DNA from: Armatimonadota bacterium
GTDB taxonomy: Bacteria > Armatimonadota > SYMT01
Direction: 5' to 3'
NCBI GenBank assembly: GCA_020696885.1
Contig: JAJFMS010000226.1
Span: 6,671 to 12,937 of the forward strand
DNA length: 6,267 nt
In this document: piece by piece, positions 5,425 through 6,267 of the stretch
Layout: every line of letters begins with the position of its first letter
Numbering within the stretch: the stretch's first letter is position 1
Program-made: the position numbers and the translations under genes
Notes under the pieces: model-generated
Told to the model about the DNA's origin: nothing
The model's database searches: none
The model's input: only the letters and a program-made list of their open reading frames with translations

Positions 5425-5430
5425 GAGGAA
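5425..5430 (+). promoter_or_regulatory. Shine-Dalgarno deciding a GTG start
   Basis: GAGGAA lies 4 bases before GTG 5435 (6 bases counted from GAGG). The in-frame ATG at 5459 has no purine-rich site before it, so the GTG is preferred. Confidence 0.7.
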
Positions 5431-5434
5431 TACC

Positions 5435-6205
5435 GTGGAAACTACGACCCAGTCCGGCATGTCCACTGAGACCCTCATCTCCCGCTATGCGCAGACCCGC
5501 GACGCCCGGCTGCGGACCGAGATCATTGAGCGGCACGAGGCCCTCGTTCGTTCGGTCGCCCATAAGTTCGTTCGCGCCGGCGTGCAGGTGGAAGACCTGG
5601 TGCAGTGCGGTTGGATCGCGCTGATCGGCGCCGTGGACCGCTTTGACCCTTCGCACCAGACCAAGTTCAGCACCTACGCCGTGCACTGCATCGTTGGTGA
5701 GATCAAGCGCTACTTCCGGGACAAGACCTGGAGCGTGAAGGTGCCGCGCTACCTGCAGGAGATCGCCGGCAGCCTGCGCGTGACCGAAGACCGCCTCTAC
5801 CGCGAGCTGCGCCGTGAGCCGACCGTGCCCGAGATGGCCGCCGCGCTGAAGATCACCGAGGAAGACCTCCTCCAGGCGATGGAAGTCGCCAACGCTTACC
5901 AGCCGATCGGCCTGGACGATCGCCACGAGATGGGGGACGGCAACGACTCCATGACCCGCGGCGAGATGATCGGCACCATCGATCACGACATGGTGAACGT
6001 GGTGGAGCAGGCGCCGGTAGCCAGCGCGATCTCCACCCTGGATCCCCGCCGCCAGCGGATCATCCGGATGCGCTTCTTCCAGGGCTGCAGCCAGCAGGAA
6101 GTGGCCGATGAGCTGGGCGTGTCCCAGATGCACGTGAGCCGCCTGGAGCGCTCCGCCCTCCAGCAGCTCAAGCGCGCGATGGAGAACGAAGGCGTCACCG
6201 TTTAG
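5435..6205 (+). CDS. Alternative RNA polymerase sigma factor, SigB/SigF family
   Basis: A 256-residue group 3 sigma-70 factor of the SigB/SigF/SigG type, which directs RNA polymerase to stress, general-response or developmental promoters. All conserved regions are present: region 2 at ~30-100 (HEALVRSVAHKF, EDLVQCGWIALIGAVDRFDP, then the 2.3-2.4 stretch KFSTYAVHCIVGEIKRYFRD, almost identical to SigB/SigF), region 3 at ~104-180 (VPRYLQEIAGSLRVTEDRLYRELRREPTVPEMAAALKI), and region 4 at ~195-245 with helix-turn-helix SQQEVADELGVSQMHVSRLERSALQQL. Length is typical and no key segment is missing. GTG 5435 is chosen for its SD; ATG 5459 would remove only 8 variable residues. Family members in Bacillus and Actinobacteria usually sit behind an anti-sigma kinase and its antagonist. 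Here the upstream neighbour is divergent and unrelated, and a terminator follows at once, so it appears monocistronic. A weak same-class promoter upstream hints at autoregulation. The choice among SigB, SigF and SigG cannot be made. Confidence 0.95.
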   Translation: METTTQSGMSTETLISRYAQTRDARLRTEIIERHEALVRSVAHKFVRAGVQVEDLVQCGWIALIGAVDRFDPSHQTKFSTYAVHCIVGEIKRYFRDKTWSVKVPRYLQEIAGSLRVTEDRLYRELRREPTVPEMAAALKITEEDLLQAMEVANAYQPIGLDDRHEMGDGNDSMTRGEMIGTIDHDMVNVVEQAPVASAISTLDPRRQRIIRMRFFQGCSQQEVADELGVSQMHVSRLERSALQQLKRAMENEGVTV

Positions 6206-6226
6206 TCTTCGTGTTCACCGAAGTAG

Positions 6227-6260
6227 AAAAGGCCCGCGGTTTCGACCGCGGGCCTTTTCT
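6227..6260 (+). terminator. Strong intrinsic terminator of the sigma gene
   Basis: A perfect 14-bp stem AAAAGGCCCGCGGT / ACCGCGGGCCTTTT (6227-6240 and 6245-6258) closes a TTCG loop. The Ts at the end of the stem form the U-tract, and the matching As on the other side make it able to act on both strands. It starts 21 bases after the stop codon. Confidence 0.95.
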
Positions 6261-6267
6261 TGTGTAC

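Larger units (their letters stand above)
5055..5434. other. Divergent regulatory region between the small Cys gene and the sigma gene
   Basis: This 380-base region has no convincing gene. It holds the two SigB/SigF-type promoter candidates, the SDs of both flanking genes, a TTGACA at 5323-5328 that lacks a recognisable -10, and an AT-rich TAATAT at 5391-5396 that lacks a recognisable -35. The leader of the sigma gene may therefore be over 100 bases long. No riboswitch or RNA gene fold was recognised. Confidence 0.5.

Overview
The window is high-GC bacterial DNA carrying six credible protein-coding genes, one of them cut by the left edge. The taxon cannot be fixed from sequence alone. The mix is an AnmK sugar kinase (cell-wall recycling), an extracellular Ig-like/beta-propeller protein, a discoidin-like secreted protein and a SigB/SigF-type sigma factor outside the usual Bacillus operon. 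That would fit a Gram-negative-type, little-cultivated lineage such as Armatimonadota; this is a low-confidence inference.

Left block (1-2244, + strand): the C-terminal three quarters of anhydro-N-acetylmuramic acid kinase (anmK) is followed after 36 bases by a 443-residue secreted protein with a BIG2-type Ig domain and a beta-propeller. The two may be cotranscribed.

Middle block (2245-3273): a HAD-superfamily phosphatase or phosphoglucomutase-like gene (+) is bracketed by two intergenic repeat elements. The upstream element (2249-2426) has a period-8 array on its left, the same octamer family inverted on its right, and a REP-like palindrome between them. It ends directly at the HAD start codon, which has no Shine-Dalgarno sequence. 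The downstream element (about 3129-3267) is smaller, with period-7 units in inverted orientation at its two ends.

Right block (3274-6267): a secreted discoidin-like protein (- strand, convergent with the HAD gene) is divergent from a 125-residue hypothetical gene (+). That gene converges on a 75-residue Cys-motif protein (- strand) across a shared hairpin that could terminate both. The small Cys gene is divergent from a full-length SigB/SigF-family sigma factor (+), which ends at a strong intrinsic terminator.

The most interesting signal is in the 380-base region between the last two genes. Upstream of the small Cys gene lies GTTTGC-N14-GGGTAT, which fits the promoter consensus known for SigB/SigF-type sigma factors. 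A weaker copy, GTTTGG-N14-TGGTAG, faces the sigma gene itself. The simplest reading is a compact sigma module in which the sigma factor drives its divergent neighbour and perhaps itself. No anti-sigma or anti-anti-sigma gene is visible. No CRISPR array, rRNA, tRNA or transposase gene was found.
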